DNA of 7,087 nucleotides from an uncultured Aquabacterium sp. GTDB taxonomy: Bacteria; Pseudomonadota; Gammaproteobacteria; Burkholderiales; Burkholderiaceae_C. The notes below the pieces were generated by a model, which ran no database searches, was not told the origin of the DNA, and saw only the letters and a list, made by a program, of their open reading frames with translations. The stretch covers positions 1-7,087 of the forward strand of contig CALAKR010000059.1 in assembly GCA_937923225.1 (NCBI GenBank), read 5' to 3'. Position numbers and translations under genes: made by a program. This document shows positions 1 through 6,306 of this stretch, one piece after another. Every line of letters starts with the position of its first letter. The stretch's first letter is position 1.

Positions 1-1
1 G

Positions 2-220
2 CTGGGCTCGGCCTGCCGTTTCACGCCCACCTGTTCAGCTTACGCACTGGAATCCTTGCAAAAGCATGGCCCGGCAGCGGGCACTTATCTGAGCGCGCGG
101 CGTCTATTGCGCTGCCACCCGGGTTGCCCGGGCGGCCATGACCCGGTGCCTGATCGGGCACCGCGTCTGTTTTCTTTCCTGTCTTCCACTTCTTCTTCGT
201 CTGAAGCACCCCGCCCATGA
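2..220 (+). CDS. yidD: YidD, membrane protein insertion efficiency factor (3' part; 5' end beyond left edge)
   Basis: The first 73 codons of frame 2 encode the C-terminal 72 residues of YidD and run into the window from the left. YidD is a small membrane-associated protein that helps YidC and Sec insert inner-membrane proteins. The family signature is visible: [13 protein letters not shown] near the fragment start, KHGPAAG about ten residues later, then [14 protein letters not shown], including the conserved cysteines (fragment residues 5, 11, 38). After the VP the chain continues as a Ser-rich, probably disordered tail of about 20 residues, which is variable in the family. The stop TGA (218-220) overlaps the yidC ATG (217-219) as ATGA, which suggests translational coupling. 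Position directly before yidC matches the usual rnpA-yidD-yidC order; rnpA would lie to the left, outside the window. Identity is sure; the start cannot be seen. Confidence 0.95.
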   Translation: MGSACRFTPTCSAYALESLQKHGPAAGTYLSARRLLRCHPGCPGGHDPVPDRAPRLFSFLSSTSSSSEAPRP

Positions 221-1929
221 ATGATATGCGTCGGACCATTCTGTGGTCAGTGTTTGCGTTCTCGCTGCTGATGCTGTGGGACGGCTGGCTGCGCCACACC
301 GGCCAGCCTTCCATGTTCGCCCCCGCACCGGCGGCTTCCGCCGCATCGGCACCTTCCGGCTCGGCCCAGGCTTCCGGTGCAACGGATGCCAGTTCGGTGC
401 CGCCGCCTTCGGCCACCGGTGGCAATGCCGCCGTGCCCGTGGCGGCTGCAGCCTCGGGCGCCGCGGTGCCTGGCGCTGCGCCGGCCGTGCCGCGCCAGCA
501 GCTGGTGCTGACCACCGACGTGCTGCGCGCCACGGTGGACACGCAGGGCGGCAACCTGGTCAAGGTCGAGCTGCTCAAGTACACCGACCAGGATCACCCT
601 GAAAAGAACGTGCTGGTGCTGGATCCGGCCCACTCCTACTCGGCCCAGTCGGGCCTGGTGGGTGCGGCCGGAACGGACCTGCCCAACCACACTTCGGCCA
701 TGGCCCCGGTCACGGCCGAGCGCACGCTGGCCGATGGCCAGGACGCCCTGGTGCTCAAGCTCGAATCGGCGCCCGTCAACGGCGTCAAGCGCGTGCTGAC
801 CTACACCTTCCCGCGTGGCGGCTATGCCGTCGGCGTCAAGCAAGAGGTGGTCAACACCTCGGGCACCACGGTGCGCCCGCAGGTCTATGTGCAGCTGGTG
901 CGTGATGGCGTGGTACCGGCCTCGTCGGGCTTCTTCGGCGCGCCCACCTCGTACGTGGGCCCGGCCTTCTACACGGCCAACTCCAAGTTCAAGAAGGTGG
1001 AGTTCAAGCACATCGACGACAACAGCACCGAGTTCGACAAGACGGCCAACAACGGCTGGGTGTCGGTGGTGCAGCACTACTTCGCATCGGCTTGGCTGAA
1101 CACGCAGGACACCTCGCGCGAGTTCTTCGCGCGCAAGGTGGGCACCAACCTGTACGCCGTGGGCATGCTGTTCAACCTGGGTGAGGTGGCTGGAGGCCAG
1201 AGCAAGGCGTTCGAGTCGCAGCTCTACGTGGGCCCGCAGGAAGAAAAGAAGCTCGAAGCCCTGGCCCCCGGCCTGGAGCTGGTCAAGGATTACGGTCTGG
1301 TCACCATCCTGGCCAAGCCGCTGTTCTGGCTGCTGTACTACCTGCACAGCCTGCTGCAGAACTGGGGCTGGTCCATCGTGGCCCTGGTGGTGCTGCTCAA
1401 GGCCGCCTTCTACTGGCTGAACGCCAAGGCCTACCGCTCGATGGCCAAAATGAAGGCCATCAATCCGAAGATCATGGAGATGCGCGAGCGCCTCAAGGAC
1501 AAGCCGCAGCAGATGCAGCAGGAGATGATGAAGATCTACCGCGAGGAGAAGGTCAACCCGATCGGCGGCTGCCTGCCGATCATGATCCAGATCCCGGTGT
1601 TCATCGCGCTGTACTGGGTGCTGCTGTCGTCCGTCGAGATCCGCAACGCGCCGTGGATCGGCTGGATCACCGACCTGTCGGTGAAGGATCCGTACTTCGT
1701 GCTGCCGCTGCTGATGACGCTGTCCACGCTGCTGCAGACCTGGCTGAACCCGACGCCGCCGGATCCCCTGCAGGCCAAGATGATGTGGATCATGCCGCTG
1801 GTGTTCTCGGTGATGTTCTTCTTCTTCCCGGCCGGCCTGGTGCTGTACTGGCTGACGAACAACATCCTGTCGATCGCCCAGCAGTGGATGATCAACAAGC
1901 AGATCGAGGGTGCGACGAAGAAGGCCTGA
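217..1929 (+). CDS. yidC: YidC, membrane protein insertase (Oxa1/Alb3/YidC family)
   Basis: This 570-residue protein inserts and folds inner-membrane proteins, alone or with SecYEG. The N-terminus [20 protein letters not shown] is the typical Gram-negative YidC start with TM1 at about residues 7-23. An Ala/Pro/Ser/Gly-rich linker follows (about 35-92), then the large periplasmic P1 domain (about 94-355). The conserved insertase core has TM segments near 360-378, 383-402, 453-472, 493-511 and 524-550. Core signatures are [21 protein letters not shown] (446-452) and FPAGLVLYW, and the tail is basic. The hydrophilic-groove charge, Arg366 in E. coli, appears to be Lys395 here ([10 protein letters not shown]). 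Length is slightly above E. coli YidC (548), mainly from the linker. The start is fixed by the conserved N-terminus and the ATGA overlap with yidD; no strong Shine-Dalgarno precedes it. The gene ends 30 bp before an intrinsic terminator. Confidence 0.98.
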   Translation: MNDMRRTILWSVFAFSLLMLWDGWLRHTGQPSMFAPAPAASAASAPSGSAQASGATDASSVPPPSATGGNAAVPVAAAASGAAVPGAAPAVPRQQLVLTTDVLRATVDTQGGNLVKVELLKYTDQDHPEKNVLVLDPAHSYSAQSGLVGAAGTDLPNHTSAMAPVTAERTLADGQDALVLKLESAPVNGVKRVLTYTFPRGGYAVGVKQEVVNTSGTTVRPQVYVQLVRDGVVPASSGFFGAPTSYVGPAFYTANSKFKKVEFKHIDDNSTEFDKTANNGWVSVVQHYFASAWLNTQDTSREFFARKVGTNLYAVGMLFNLGEVAGGQSKAFESQLYVGPQEEKKLEALAPGLELVKDYGLVTILAKPLFWLLYYLHSLLQNWGWSIVALVVLLKAAFYWLNAKAYRSMAKMKAINPKIMEMRERLKDKPQQMQQEMMKIYREEKVNPIGGCLPIMIQIPVFIALYWVLLSSVEIRNAPWIGWITDLSVKDPYFVLPLLMTLSTLLQTWLNPTPPDPLQAKMMWIMPLVFSVMFFFFPAGLVLYWLTNNILSIAQQWMINKQIEGATKKA

Positions 1930-1959
1930 TCGGTCTCTTGTCAAAGCCGCACGTGTGCG

Positions 1960-1984
1960 AAAGGGCCCTGAGGGGCCCTTTTTT
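1960..1984 (+). terminator. Rho-independent terminator of yidC
   Basis: A perfect 9-bp inverted repeat (AAAGGGCCC at 1960-1968, GGGCCCTTT at 1973-1981) encloses the 4-nt loop TGAG. It runs into six Ts (1979-1984), a standard GC-rich stem with U-tract. It lies 30 bp after the yidC stop and should end the yidD-yidC transcript before mnmE. Read on the minus strand the stem is followed by only three Ts, so it would be a weak terminator for the convergent PEP-CTERM gene. Confidence 0.92.
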
Positions 1985-2008
1985 CATGTCGATTGATTGT
2001 GTGTGGAT

Positions 2009-2037
2009 GGCTGGCGCGGTGTTCAGCCAGGCCAGCC
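2009..2037. repeat. Inverted repeat between the convergent yidC and PEP-CTERM gene ends
   Basis: GGCTGGC (2009-2015) and GCCAGCC (2031-2037) are a perfect 7-bp inverted repeat with a 15-nt loop. It lies 15 bp past the stop of the minus-strand PEP-CTERM gene. It could help end that transcript or protect its 3' end, but no T-tract follows on either strand, so it is not a canonical terminator. The rest of 1930-2051 holds the yidC terminator and no credible gene. Confidence 0.35.
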
Positions 2038-2051
2038 CTGTGTGACAACGG

Positions 2052-2729
2052 TCAGCGGCGACGGCGCATCACGGCCAGAGCGCCCAGGCCGGCAGCCATC
2101 AAAGCCCAAGTGCCAGGCTCGGGCACGGATTGCACGTACAGGGTGGGCGTGCCGGTGCTCCCGCCCCACTGAGACACCTCGATCCTGCCTCCAGCGCTGA
2201 ACTGCACGCCGTAGGGGTTTTGCAGCACGATGGTGCCGCCCTGCTGCAGGCTCACGTCCGTCGGCGAGTTCGGACTGGTGGCCCGGACTAACAGGCTACC
2301 GGAGGGCGAAGAGGGCTGTCCGATGGAGACTCCGGCACCTGGCTGCAACTGCACCAGGCCGCTGGGAATAGGCCTGGGCGTTTGCCCGATGGAGCCGGCA
2401 TTGATGGTCAGTGTCGAATCGCCCAGCAGTGAGATGTCTCCCTGCATGTCGATCAGCGGTGCCGTGAGCGTGAGTGCTGCACCTTGAATGAGGACGTCGA
2501 TCAGGGTGATGCTGGTGTCACTGGAAATGGTGATGGCCTCATCGGACACGATGGAGCCACCGGACAGGCTCAGTGCGCCATGGCAGCTGATGCTCAGACC
2601 GAAGGCCGTGGTGTTCAGGGCCAGGGTCTGGCCGCAAGTGAAAGAGGTGTTGAAGGTGGCCGCCGCCTGTGCGCTGCCCGCCAGCATGGACGCGGCCAGA
2701 ACCAGGCCGCGCATCGTCATCGATCGCAT
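2052..2729 (-). CDS. PEP-CTERM sorting domain-containing secreted protein
   Basis: A 225-residue exported protein. Residues 1-22 form a signal peptide (hydrophobic RGLVLAASMLAGSAQA, cleavage probably after AQA). The C-terminus is a textbook PEP-CTERM tripartite signal: VPEPGTW at 202-208, a hydrophobic stretch LMAAGLGALAV to about 220, and terminal RRRR. Such proteins are processed by an exosortase (EpsH/XrtA type) and go to the cell surface or exopolysaccharide matrix; the exosortase is not in this window. The middle (about 45-185) is rich in Ser, Thr, Gly, Leu and Ile, with short alternating strands such as GDISLLGDSTLTINAGSIG that resemble beta-helix or beta-solenoid rungs; that fold is inference. 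Two cysteines (32, 49) remain in the mature part and could pair. The start is chosen at 2729 because a good Shine-Dalgarno precedes it. The molecular role is unknown. It converges with yidC and diverges from the hydroxylase gene. Confidence 0.93.
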   Translation of the reverse strand: MRSMTMRGLVLAASMLAGSAQAAATFNTSFTCGQTLALNTTAFGLSISCHGALSLSGGSIVSDEAITISSDTSITLIDVLIQGAALTLTAPLIDMQGDISLLGDSTLTINAGSIGQTPRPIPSGLVQLQPGAGVSIGQPSSPSGSLLVRATSPNSPTDVSLQQGGTIVLQNPYGVQFSAGGRIEVSQWGGSTGTPTLYVQSVPEPGTWALMAAGLGALAVMRRRR

Positions 2730-2733
2730 GAAG

Positions 2734-2740
2734 TCTCCCT
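2734..2740 (-). promoter_or_regulatory. Ribosome binding site of the PEP-CTERM gene
   Basis: On the minus strand AGGGAGA is followed a few bases later by the ATG at 2729. This selects Met1 over the in-frame Met codons 4 and 6, which would lie too far from it. Confidence 0.75.
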
Positions 2741-2803
2741 GTTGATGGTGCCGAGGTGGGCTGTGTACCGGCCTCGATCGTGAGAGAGTGTAAGGAATCC
2801 GGC

Positions 2804-2816
2804 CATGCGAAGCATG
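2804..2816. repeat. Small palindrome CATGC-GAA-GCATG
   Basis: A perfect 5-bp inverted repeat with a 3-nt spacer, in the spacer between the divergent PEP-CTERM and hydroxylase genes, about 75 bp upstream of the PEP-CTERM start. Just downstream of it on the minus strand is a weak -10-like TACACT (2787-2792) with no convincing -35. It could be a protein binding site or a tight hairpin in a leader RNA; function is unproven. Confidence 0.4.
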
Positions 2817-2838
2817 ACAGTCGCCAACCGTGCGATCT

Positions 2839-2861
2839 GCACCCCCACGACCAAGGGGTGC
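2839..2861. repeat. Inverted repeat GCACCCC / GGGGTGC
   Basis: GCACCCC (2839-2845) and GGGGTGC (2855-2861) form a perfect 7-bp GC-rich stem around a 9-nt loop. No T-tract follows on either strand, so a terminator is unlikely. It lies in the divergent spacer, upstream of the promoter candidate for the hydroxylase. Confidence 0.45.
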
Positions 2862-2887
2862 GCAGAATCCTTCGCGTAGAAACCCTT

Positions 2888-2916
2888 TTGACGCGGCGCA
2901 GCGTGAAGCGTAAAAC
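2888..2916 (+). promoter_or_regulatory. Candidate sigma-70 promoter of the hydroxylase gene
   Basis: TTGACG (2888-2893, five of six to the -35 consensus) and TAAAAC (2911-2916, four of six to the -10 consensus) are separated by exactly 17 bp. The region is noticeably more AT-rich than its surroundings. Transcription would begin near 2923, giving a leader of about 37 nt. The prediction rests on consensus only. Confidence 0.5.
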
Positions 2917-2939
2917 TATCGACTGTTAAACGTCGATAG
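2916..2939. promoter_or_regulatory. 24-bp palindrome, candidate operator over the hydroxylase transcription start
   Basis: CTATCGAC (2916-2923) and GTCGATAG (2932-2939) are perfect inverted copies around an 8-bp AT-rich centre, TGTTAAAC. A-runs flank both sides. The site abuts the predicted -10 and covers the predicted start site, where a dimeric repressor would block transcription. Two-fold symmetry with an 8-bp centre suits a helix-turn-helix dimer. No regulator gene is in the window, so the ligand or protein is unknown. A hairpin in the leader RNA is the main alternative. Confidence 0.5.
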
Positions 2940-2959
2940 AAAAACCTAAGGTAAAGCAC

Positions 2960-3937
2960 ATGCGCAAGCTGTTGTTAAGCTGGACCTTCCTGGGCGTGGC
3001 CCTGGCGCTGGGGATCTGGTCCACCATCGCGCTGGACTACGACCAGAACAAGGTCGTGCTGTACTTCCTGCTGCCCTACTTCGCGCTGGCCACCCTGATG
3101 CAGTACGTGTGGCCCGAGCAGCCCAACCAGTTCGAGCCCGGCGAGGTCTGGACGGACATCCTCAACAACGCCGCCCTGCTGGGCATCACGGCGCTGCAGG
3201 GCGCGATCGTCCATTGGATGGCGGCGGGCGGCAACGGCCTGCTCTTCCAGTGGGGCTGGCTGCCCGAATCTTTCGCGGCGCACCATCTGCCCATGTGGGG
3301 CCAGGTGCTGGTGGCCTGGCTGGTGTTCGACTTCATGTTCTACGCCACGCACCGCATCGCGCACGAGGTCGATTTCTTCTGGCGCTTCCACAGCGTGCAC
3401 CACAGCGCCAATCGGCTGAGCTTCATGAACGCCAGCCGCGTGCATCCCATCGACATCATCTGGCGGCGCCTGGTGCCGCTGTTCGTGGCTTTCCAGACCG
3501 GTGTGAGCCCCGAAGCCATGATCATGGCCAACACCATCGGCGCCACGCTGGCGGTGATCACGCACATGAACGTGGATTTCCGCTTCGGCGTGCTGAACTA
3601 TGTGTTCGGCTCCAACGAGGTGCATCGCTGGCACCACTCCAACAAGATCGAGGAGGCCAAGAACTTCTCGGTGGTGATGATCTGGGATCACCTGTTCGGC
3701 ACCTTCGTGTACCACCCGCAGGGCCAGGCGCGCCCCGAGAAGATGGGCCTGTTCAACGAGCTGTACTACCCCCGGCACAACTTCTGGGGCCAGCTGCTGA
3801 TCCCCTTCACCTGGAAGCGCTGGAAGGCGCGCCAGGCCGCTGCTGCGCAGGATGCCGTGCCGACTGAGCCCGCTTTCAGCGAGACCTTGCCCGCGCAGCG
3901 TGTGGCCGGTGATGACGGCAAGCCGTTGACGGCTTGA
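2960..3937 (+). CDS. Sterol desaturase / fatty acid hydroxylase family protein (di-iron membrane oxygenase)
   Basis: A 325-residue integral membrane protein of the fatty acid hydroxylase superfamily, which uses a histidine-bound di-iron centre to hydroxylate or desaturate lipid chains. Hydrophobic segments lie near residues 3-22, 31-50, 70-88 and 112-130. The histidine boxes are clear: HRIAH (131-135), HSVHH (144-148) and HRWHH (222-226), with extra conserved-looking His162, His202 and His244 in WDHLFGTF. No metal ligand seems missing. The C-terminal 35 residues or so (291-325) are Ala/Pro-rich and probably disordered. Substrate cannot be read from sequence: sterol, fatty acid, carotenoid and ornithine-lipid enzymes all share this core. 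The start at 2960 follows AAGGT (2948-2952), 7 nt upstream. The gene is divergent from the PEP-CTERM gene, sits behind a promoter/palindrome candidate, and lies between yidC and mnmE, which are usually neighbours. Confidence 0.9.
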   Translation: MRKLLLSWTFLGVALALGIWSTIALDYDQNKVVLYFLLPYFALATLMQYVWPEQPNQFEPGEVWTDILNNAALLGITALQGAIVHWMAAGGNGLLFQWGWLPESFAAHHLPMWGQVLVAWLVFDFMFYATHRIAHEVDFFWRFHSVHHSANRLSFMNASRVHPIDIIWRRLVPLFVAFQTGVSPEAMIMANTIGATLAVITHMNVDFRFGVLNYVFGSNEVHRWHHSNKIEEAKNFSVVMIWDHLFGTFVYHPQGQARPEKMGLFNELYYPRHNFWGQLLIPFTWKRWKARQAAAAQDAVPTEPAFSETLPAQRVAGDDGKPLTA

Positions 3938-3951
3938 TGGCGCACAGGCTC

Positions 3952-3987
3952 TTGATGCCTACCTGAGCAGGCCTACTTGCGCATCAA
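3952..3987. repeat. Loose inverted repeat after the hydroxylase gene
   Basis: TTGATGC (3952-3958) and GCATCAA (3981-3987) are perfect inverted copies 22 nt apart. An alternative inner pairing of GCCT (3957-3960) with AGGC (3969-3972) overlaps them. It lies 14 bp after the hydroxylase stop. There is no T-tract, so if it acts in termination it is not by the standard mechanism. Confidence 0.3.
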
Positions 3988-3990
3988 CGC

Positions 3991-4020
3991 CTGACAGCCG
4001 ATTCACCCATCGCCGACAAT
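3991..4020 (+). promoter_or_regulatory. Candidate sigma-70 promoter of mnmE
   Basis: CTGACA (3991-3996, five of six to -35) and GACAAT (4015-4020, four of six to -10) are separated by 18 bp. Transcription would start near 4027, about 50 nt before the mnmE ATG. An own promoter makes sense because a terminator after yidC and two unrelated genes cut mnmE off from the yidC promoter. Consensus match only. Confidence 0.45.
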
Positions 4021-4076
4021 GACGGCCTGGCCGCCTGCGCACCGCGGCCACGACTGTCAAGGAATCGAGCAGCAAG

Positions 4077-5528
4077 ATGGCGTGGACCGATCGAAACAGC
4101 CCCATCGTGGCCGTGGCCACGGCCCCCGGCCGGGGTGCCGTGGGCATGGTACGGGTGTCCGGCAAGGGGCTGGCGCCGCTGGCCCGTGCCCTGACGGGCC
4201 GCGACCTGGCCCCGCGCCACGCCACCTACGGCCCCCTGCGCGATGCGCGCGGCGAGGCCATCGACCACGGCCTGGCCATCTACTTCCCGGGCCCTCACAG
4301 CTACACCGGCGAAGACGTGCTGGAGCTGCAGGCCCACGGCGGCCCTGTGGTGCTGCAGTTGCTGGTGGCACGCTGCCTGGAGGCAGCTGCATCCATCGAT
4401 ACCGCGACTGGCCGTGCCCTGCTGCCCGGCCTGCGCCTGGCCGAGCCTGGCGAGTTCACCGAGCGTGCCTTCCTCAACGACAAGATCGACCTGGCCCAGG
4501 CCGAGGCCATCGCCGACCTGATCGACGCCAGCACCGAAGCCGCCGCACGCTCGGCCAGCCGCTCGCTGGGCGGCGCGTTTTCAGGCGAGGTCAACACACT
4601 GCGTGACCGCCTGATCGAGCTGCGCATGCTGGTCGAGGCCACGCTGGATTTTCCGGAAGAAGAGATCGACTTCCTGGAAAAGGCCCGTGCCCGCGAGCGC
4701 CTGGACAAGCTGGCCCAGGCGCTGGACGGCGTGCTGGCCCACGCCCGCCAGGGTGCCTTGCTGCGCGAGGGCCTGCAGGTGGTGCTGGCCGGCCAGCCCA
4801 ACGCGGGCAAGAGCTCGCTGCTCAACGCGCTGGCCGGGGCCGAGCTGGCCATCGTCACGCCCATCCCTGGCACAACGCGCGACAAGGTCAGCGAGACCAT
4901 CCAGATCGAGGGCGTGCCGCTGAAGGTGATCGACACCGCCGGCCTGCGGGCCGAGCACGAGGCCAGCGACGAGGTCGAGCGCATCGGCATGGCGCGCAGC
5001 TGGGAAGCCATCGGCCAGGCCGATGTGGTGCTCTTCCTGCATGACCTGACGCGTGTGGACGAACCCGCCTACGCGCAGGCCGATGCCGGCATCGCGCAGC
5101 GCCTGGCCGAGGCCGTGGGTGGCCGGGTGCCGGTGCTGCACGTGCTCAACAAGGCCGATGCGGCGGGCGCGCACACCGTGGCCGCACACCTGGCGCTTGA
5201 GCTTGCGCCGCACGGCGAGCGTGTGGCGCTGTCAGCCCGCACGGGCGAGGGCCTGGAGCCCTTGCGCCGCGAACTGCTGACCCTGGCCGGCTGGCAGCAC
5301 AATGCCGAAGGGGTGTTCATCGCGCGCCAGCGCCATGTGCAGGCGCTGCGCGAGGCGAGAGGGCACTTGGAAATGGCGCAACTGCATGCGGCTCAGGCCG
5401 ATGGCGCACTGGATCTGCTGGCCGAAGAGCTGCGCCTGGCGCACGATGCGCTGGGGCGCATCACCGGGGCGTTCTCGGCGGATGACTTGCTGGGGGAAAT
5501 CTTCAGCAGGTTTTGCATTGGCAAGTAG
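4077..5528 (+). CDS. mnmE: MnmE (TrmE), tRNA uridine-5-carboxymethylaminomethyl modification GTPase
   Basis: With MnmG, this cytosolic GTPase installs the carboxymethylaminomethyl group on the wobble uridine (U34) of certain tRNAs. At 483 residues it is a little longer than E. coli MnmE (454). The N-terminal tetrahydrofolate-binding domain begins [21 protein letters not shown] (9-29), and a helical domain holds [16 protein letters not shown] (124-139). The inserted G domain has all motifs: P-loop GQPNAGKS (239-246), TTRD (266-269), DTAG (286-289), NKAD (358-361) and SAR (386-388). Glu301 in SDEVER matches the catalytic Glu282 of the E. coli enzyme. The C-terminus ends FCIGK with the invariant cysteine (Cys480). 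The gene looks intact. The ATG at 4077 fits the family N-terminus; the nearest Shine-Dalgarno-like AAGGA (4059-4063) is 13 nt away, longer than usual, so initiation may be modest. Confidence 0.98.
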   Translation: MAWTDRNSPIVAVATAPGRGAVGMVRVSGKGLAPLARALTGRDLAPRHATYGPLRDARGEAIDHGLAIYFPGPHSYTGEDVLELQAHGGPVVLQLLVARCLEAAASIDTATGRALLPGLRLAEPGEFTERAFLNDKIDLAQAEAIADLIDASTEAAARSASRSLGGAFSGEVNTLRDRLIELRMLVEATLDFPEEEIDFLEKARARERLDKLAQALDGVLAHARQGALLREGLQVVLAGQPNAGKSSLLNALAGAELAIVTPIPGTTRDKVSETIQIEGVPLKVIDTAGLRAEHEASDEVERIGMARSWEAIGQADVVLFLHDLTRVDEPAYAQADAGIAQRLAEAVGGRVPVLHVLNKADAAGAHTVAAHLALELAPHGERVALSARTGEGLEPLRRELLTLAGWQHNAEGVFIARQRHVQALREARGHLEMAQLHAAQADGALDLLAEELRLAHDALGRITGAFSADDLLGEIFSRFCIGK

Positions 5529-5550
5529 GCATGCCATGCGGCGCGTGGCT

Positions 5551-6288
5551 TCAGCGCCCCGTTGAACCTTTGCACAGGCTCATGTTGTGCCAGGTGGCAC
5601 GGGCCGTGGCGATGTAGTTGTCAAAGTCGCAAGGGGGCATCTCGCCTTTCAGCCCTTGCTCGTCGGCCTGGCCTGAGGCCCTGGTGTCCTCCAGCAGCTT
5701 GAGGCATTGCCCGGGATCGCCCGCATGGAAATGGGCCAGGGCCAGATCATTGCGGATGCGGTCTGCCTCGATCCAGTCCAGGAAATCACCGCACTGCGCC
5801 AGCACGGGGCTCAGTGCCGCCACCGCCTGGGGGTACTGCTTGGCGCGGTAATGCACGATGAAGGTGTCGCGGGCCTTGCGCTGGCCTGCGCGGCTGCAGT
5901 GCGCCGAAGGCTTGCGGTAGGTTCCACCGATGTGAGCCCGCGCTCCGCAATGCCGGCTGCAGGCTTCGCCGTTCTGCAGCGGCAGGTCGAGCCACTGTCC
6001 CTGGTGCGATGGTGTCAGGCGGACACGGCAGGATGGGCCGGTAGTGTCATCGGACTCATCGTCGGTCTGTACGTAGCCTCCCTTGACCTGTCCTGACATG
6101 CTGCACGAATGGCAGTTGGCGCCCGTGGTTTCCAGCGAAAAGCGCGTCTGGCCATGCTGGCGTTCTACCTTCAGCACCCCGGAGTCGCCGGAGCGGATGT
6201 ATTCGCCCGGCGCGATCGGCTGCGCAGACAGTGAACTGCAGAGTGCGAAGGCCAGCAGCACTGCGGAGAAGAACCGTGAACGCCCCAT
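5551..6288 (-). CDS. Secreted cysteine-rich protein of unknown function
   Basis: A 245-residue exported protein. The signal peptide is about 1-22 (FFSAVLLAFALCSSLSA). The Cys inside it lies in the hydrophobic core without a clear lipobox, so signal peptidase I cleavage is favoured. The mature chain has ten cysteines (59, 62, 87, 110, 114, 131, 166, 195, 220, 239), an even number that suits five disulfides in the periplasm. The N-terminal half (about 28-125) is a compact domain starting GEYIRSGDSGVLKVE, with NCHSC (58-62) and a C-x3-C-G-A-R motif at 110-117. The C-terminal half (about 130-240) is helical, with a TPR-like look (YRAKQYPQAVAALSPVL, then IRNDLALAHFHAGDPGQCLKLL). I do not recognise a named family. 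It lies 18 bp downstream of the lipocalin gene on the same strand, with no clear Shine-Dalgarno, so it is probably translated from a shared transcript. It converges on mnmE with a 22-bp gap. Confidence 0.82.
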   Translation of the reverse strand: MGRSRFFSAVLLAFALCSSLSAQPIAPGEYIRSGDSGVLKVERQHGQTRFSLETTGANCHSCSMSGQVKGGYVQTDDESDDTTGPSCRVRLTPSHQGQWLDLPLQNGEACSRHCGARAHIGGTYRKPSAHCSRAGQRKARDTFIVHYRAKQYPQAVAALSPVLAQCGDFLDWIEADRIRNDLALAHFHAGDPGQCLKLLEDTRASGQADEQGLKGEMPPCDFDNYIATARATWHNMSLCKGSTGR

Positions 6289-6306
6289 GTCTGTTTGTGA
6301 TGCGTG

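Noticed and set aside
247..1944. Long 565-codon open frame antisense to yidC
   Set aside because: Its composition (His, Gln, Arg, Val-rich, no motif) is the mirror of GC-rich codon use in yidC; the plus frame is an unmistakable YidC.
1987..2045. Short frame MSIDCVWMAGAVFSQASPV after yidC
   Set aside because: Nineteen codons directly after a terminator T-tract, with no ribosome binding site.
2717..2959. 80-codon minus-strand frame across the divergent spacer
   Set aside because: It covers the promoter and palindromes, overlaps the PEP-CTERM start and has no family features.
2975..3778. 267-codon open frame antisense to the hydroxylase
   Set aside because: Same GC-bias shadow; the sense frame carries all histidine boxes.
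3109..3867. 252-codon plus frame inside the hydroxylase gene
   Set aside because: Arg/Ala/Pro-rich out-of-frame reading with no recognisable domain.
1930..4076. Mobile element or integrated island between yidC and mnmE
   Set aside because: No transposase, integrase, terminal inverted repeats or target duplication could be seen.
4301..5213. Two long antisense frames within mnmE
   Set aside because: They overlap the conserved GTPase core and show no motifs or initiation signals.
5527..5560. Terminator between the convergent mnmE and Cys-rich genes
   Set aside because: GGCGC/GCGCC (5540-5544, 5554-5558) can pair, but the stem is short and no T-tract follows on either strand.
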